From: Bacillota bacterium
Lineage (GTDB): Bacteria; Bacillota; DTU014
DNA length: 37,101 bases
Assembly (NCBI GenBank): GCA_012719595.1
Contig: JAAYAB010000126.1
Coordinates: 1-37,101, forward strand
Reading direction: 5' to 3'
Each line of letters starts with the position of its first letter. Position 1 is the stretch's first letter. Positions 36,352 to 37,101 of this stretch are shown piece after piece. The translations under genes and the position numbers were made by a program. Under the pieces are notes generated by a model. It had not been told where the DNA came from and searched no databases. It saw only the letters and a program-made list of their open reading frames with translations.

Positions 36352-37101
36352 ATGGGCATGGGAATGGGTATGGGCATGCATGGATGGCACCGAGGCCTCA
36401 GACGAGGGTTCGACGAACCGGAACGGAAGCCTCACGTCACCAAGGAAATGCTTCTTCGCATACTGAGATACTTCAAGCCGCACTGGAAGCTCATGGCGCT
36501 GGTCTTCCTGTGCGTCGGCACTACATCCATACTGGGGCTGCTCCCTCCTCTTTTCACAGGAGCGATTGTCGACCGAGCGCTGATCGAACGGAACTTCCGG
36601 CTGCTGACTCTCTACACCCTGGGCTACGTGGGAGTCTCATTTCTTGTGAGCCTGATAGGGGTCGGCGAGAGCTACCTGAACACGCTGATTTCCAAGAGGA
36701 TCATTCTCGATATAAGGAACTCCATGTACGGCATACTGCAGCGTATGCCTCTGAAGTTCTTCTCCAACACCCGGACCGGAGACATCATCTCGAGGATCAA
36801 TAATGATGTGTCTGGAGTTGAGGGAGTGTTTCAGAGGACAGTCGTCAACACTGTGCAAGACATCCTTGTGATCGCCTTCACCCTCGTGACCATATTCGCC
36901 ATGGATTGGCGGCTCTCCTTACTTGGCCTGTGCCTCATACCAAGTTTCATCCTGCCCACCCGGCGGGTCGGAAAGGCGCGGTGGAACATTGCGAAGGCCA
37001 CGCAAGAGAAGCTGGCTGAGCTGAACCAGATCATTCAAGAGACGCTCGGAGTAGCAGGCGCAGTCCTGGTCAAGATCTTCACGCGTGAAGACGACCAGAG
37101 A
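36352..37101 (+). CDS. ABC exporter, membrane-domain part (partial, N-terminal 250 residues)
   Basis: The frame opens at ATG 36352, six bases after AGGAGGA, and is still open at the right edge. After an unusual MGMGMGMGMHGWH start it continues with KEMLLRILRYFKPHWKLMALVF and a type I ABC exporter membrane domain: LLPPLFTGAIVDRAL, YLNTLISKRIILDIRNSMYGIL, MPLKFFSNTRTGDIISRINNDV and FAMDWRLSLLGLCLIP. The FFSNTRTGDI segment is the coupling-helix hallmark of BmrA/MsbA-type half-transporters. The nucleotide-binding domain lies beyond the window. Position behind padR suggests an inducible exporter controlled by that repressor. Confidence 0.9.
   Translation, partial: MGMGMGMGMHGWHRGLRRGFDEPERKPHVTKEMLLRILRYFKPHWKLMALVFLCVGTTSILGLLPPLFTGAIVDRALIERNFRLLTLYTLGYVGVSFLVSLIGVGESYLNTLISKRIILDIRNSMYGILQRMPLKFFSNTRTGDIISRINNDVSGVEGVFQRTVVNTVQDILVIAFTLVTIFAMDWRLSLLGLCLIPSFILPTRRVGKARWNIAKATQEKLAELNQIIQETLGVAGAVLVKIFTREDDQR

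Overview
The window (about 56% GC by eye) looks like a chromosomal carbohydrate-utilisation region of an anaerobic, Bacillota-type bacterium. Pointers are AGGAGG-type ribosome sites, frequent GTG/TTG starts, a DUF5696/Yip1/CUT1-transporter cluster of the kind known from Paenibacillus-like and Limnochordia-like genomes, LacI and PadR regulators, and a BmrCD-type exporter. The solute-binding proteins carry signal peptidase I type leaders rather than lipoboxes, which would suit a diderm lineage (inference). I see no rRNA, tRNA, transposase, phage gene or CRISPR array.

Layout. (1) 1-3674, minus strand: a solute-binding protein cut by the left edge, a cytoplasmic GH10 xylanase preceded by two near-identical cre/LacI-type palindromes, and a second solute-binding protein. 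(2) 4036-8488: a large GH2 beta-galactosidase divergent from an AraC-family regulator. (3) 8609-17002, minus strand: a probable operon of NHL-TPR-Yip1 lipoprotein, DUF5696 secreted protein, two CUT1 permeases and a solute-binding protein. This is the most promising poorly described system here. (4) 17330-17475: a decaying array of palindromes on an exact 31-bp register. (5) 17464-21462: DUF4282 membrane protein, MsrA, an unknown membrane protein, a zinc-dependent phospholipase C-like protein and a single-pass small protein. (6) 21559-25583, minus strand: a nuclease/ATPase pair of SbcD-SbcC or YhaO-YhaN type with an ATGA overlap. (7) 25882-30558, plus strand: promoter, perfect-palindrome operator, LacI-family regulator and a heterodimeric ABC exporter. 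(8) 30677-35523, minus strand: GH116 beta-glucosidase, a UROD/MetE-like protein and a 5'-truncated solute-binding protein. (9) 35654-37101, plus strand: promoter, 32-bp palindromic operator, PadR regulator and an ABC exporter cut by the right edge.

How they fit together (inference): secreted binding proteins and the CUT1 permeases import oligosaccharides. Cytoplasmic GH10, GH2 and GH116 enzymes, none with a visible signal peptide, hydrolyse xylo-, galacto- and gluco-configured oligomers. LacI-type sites and the AraC regulator would adjust expression to substrate. Both ABC exporter loci carry a regulator as the first gene of the transcript.
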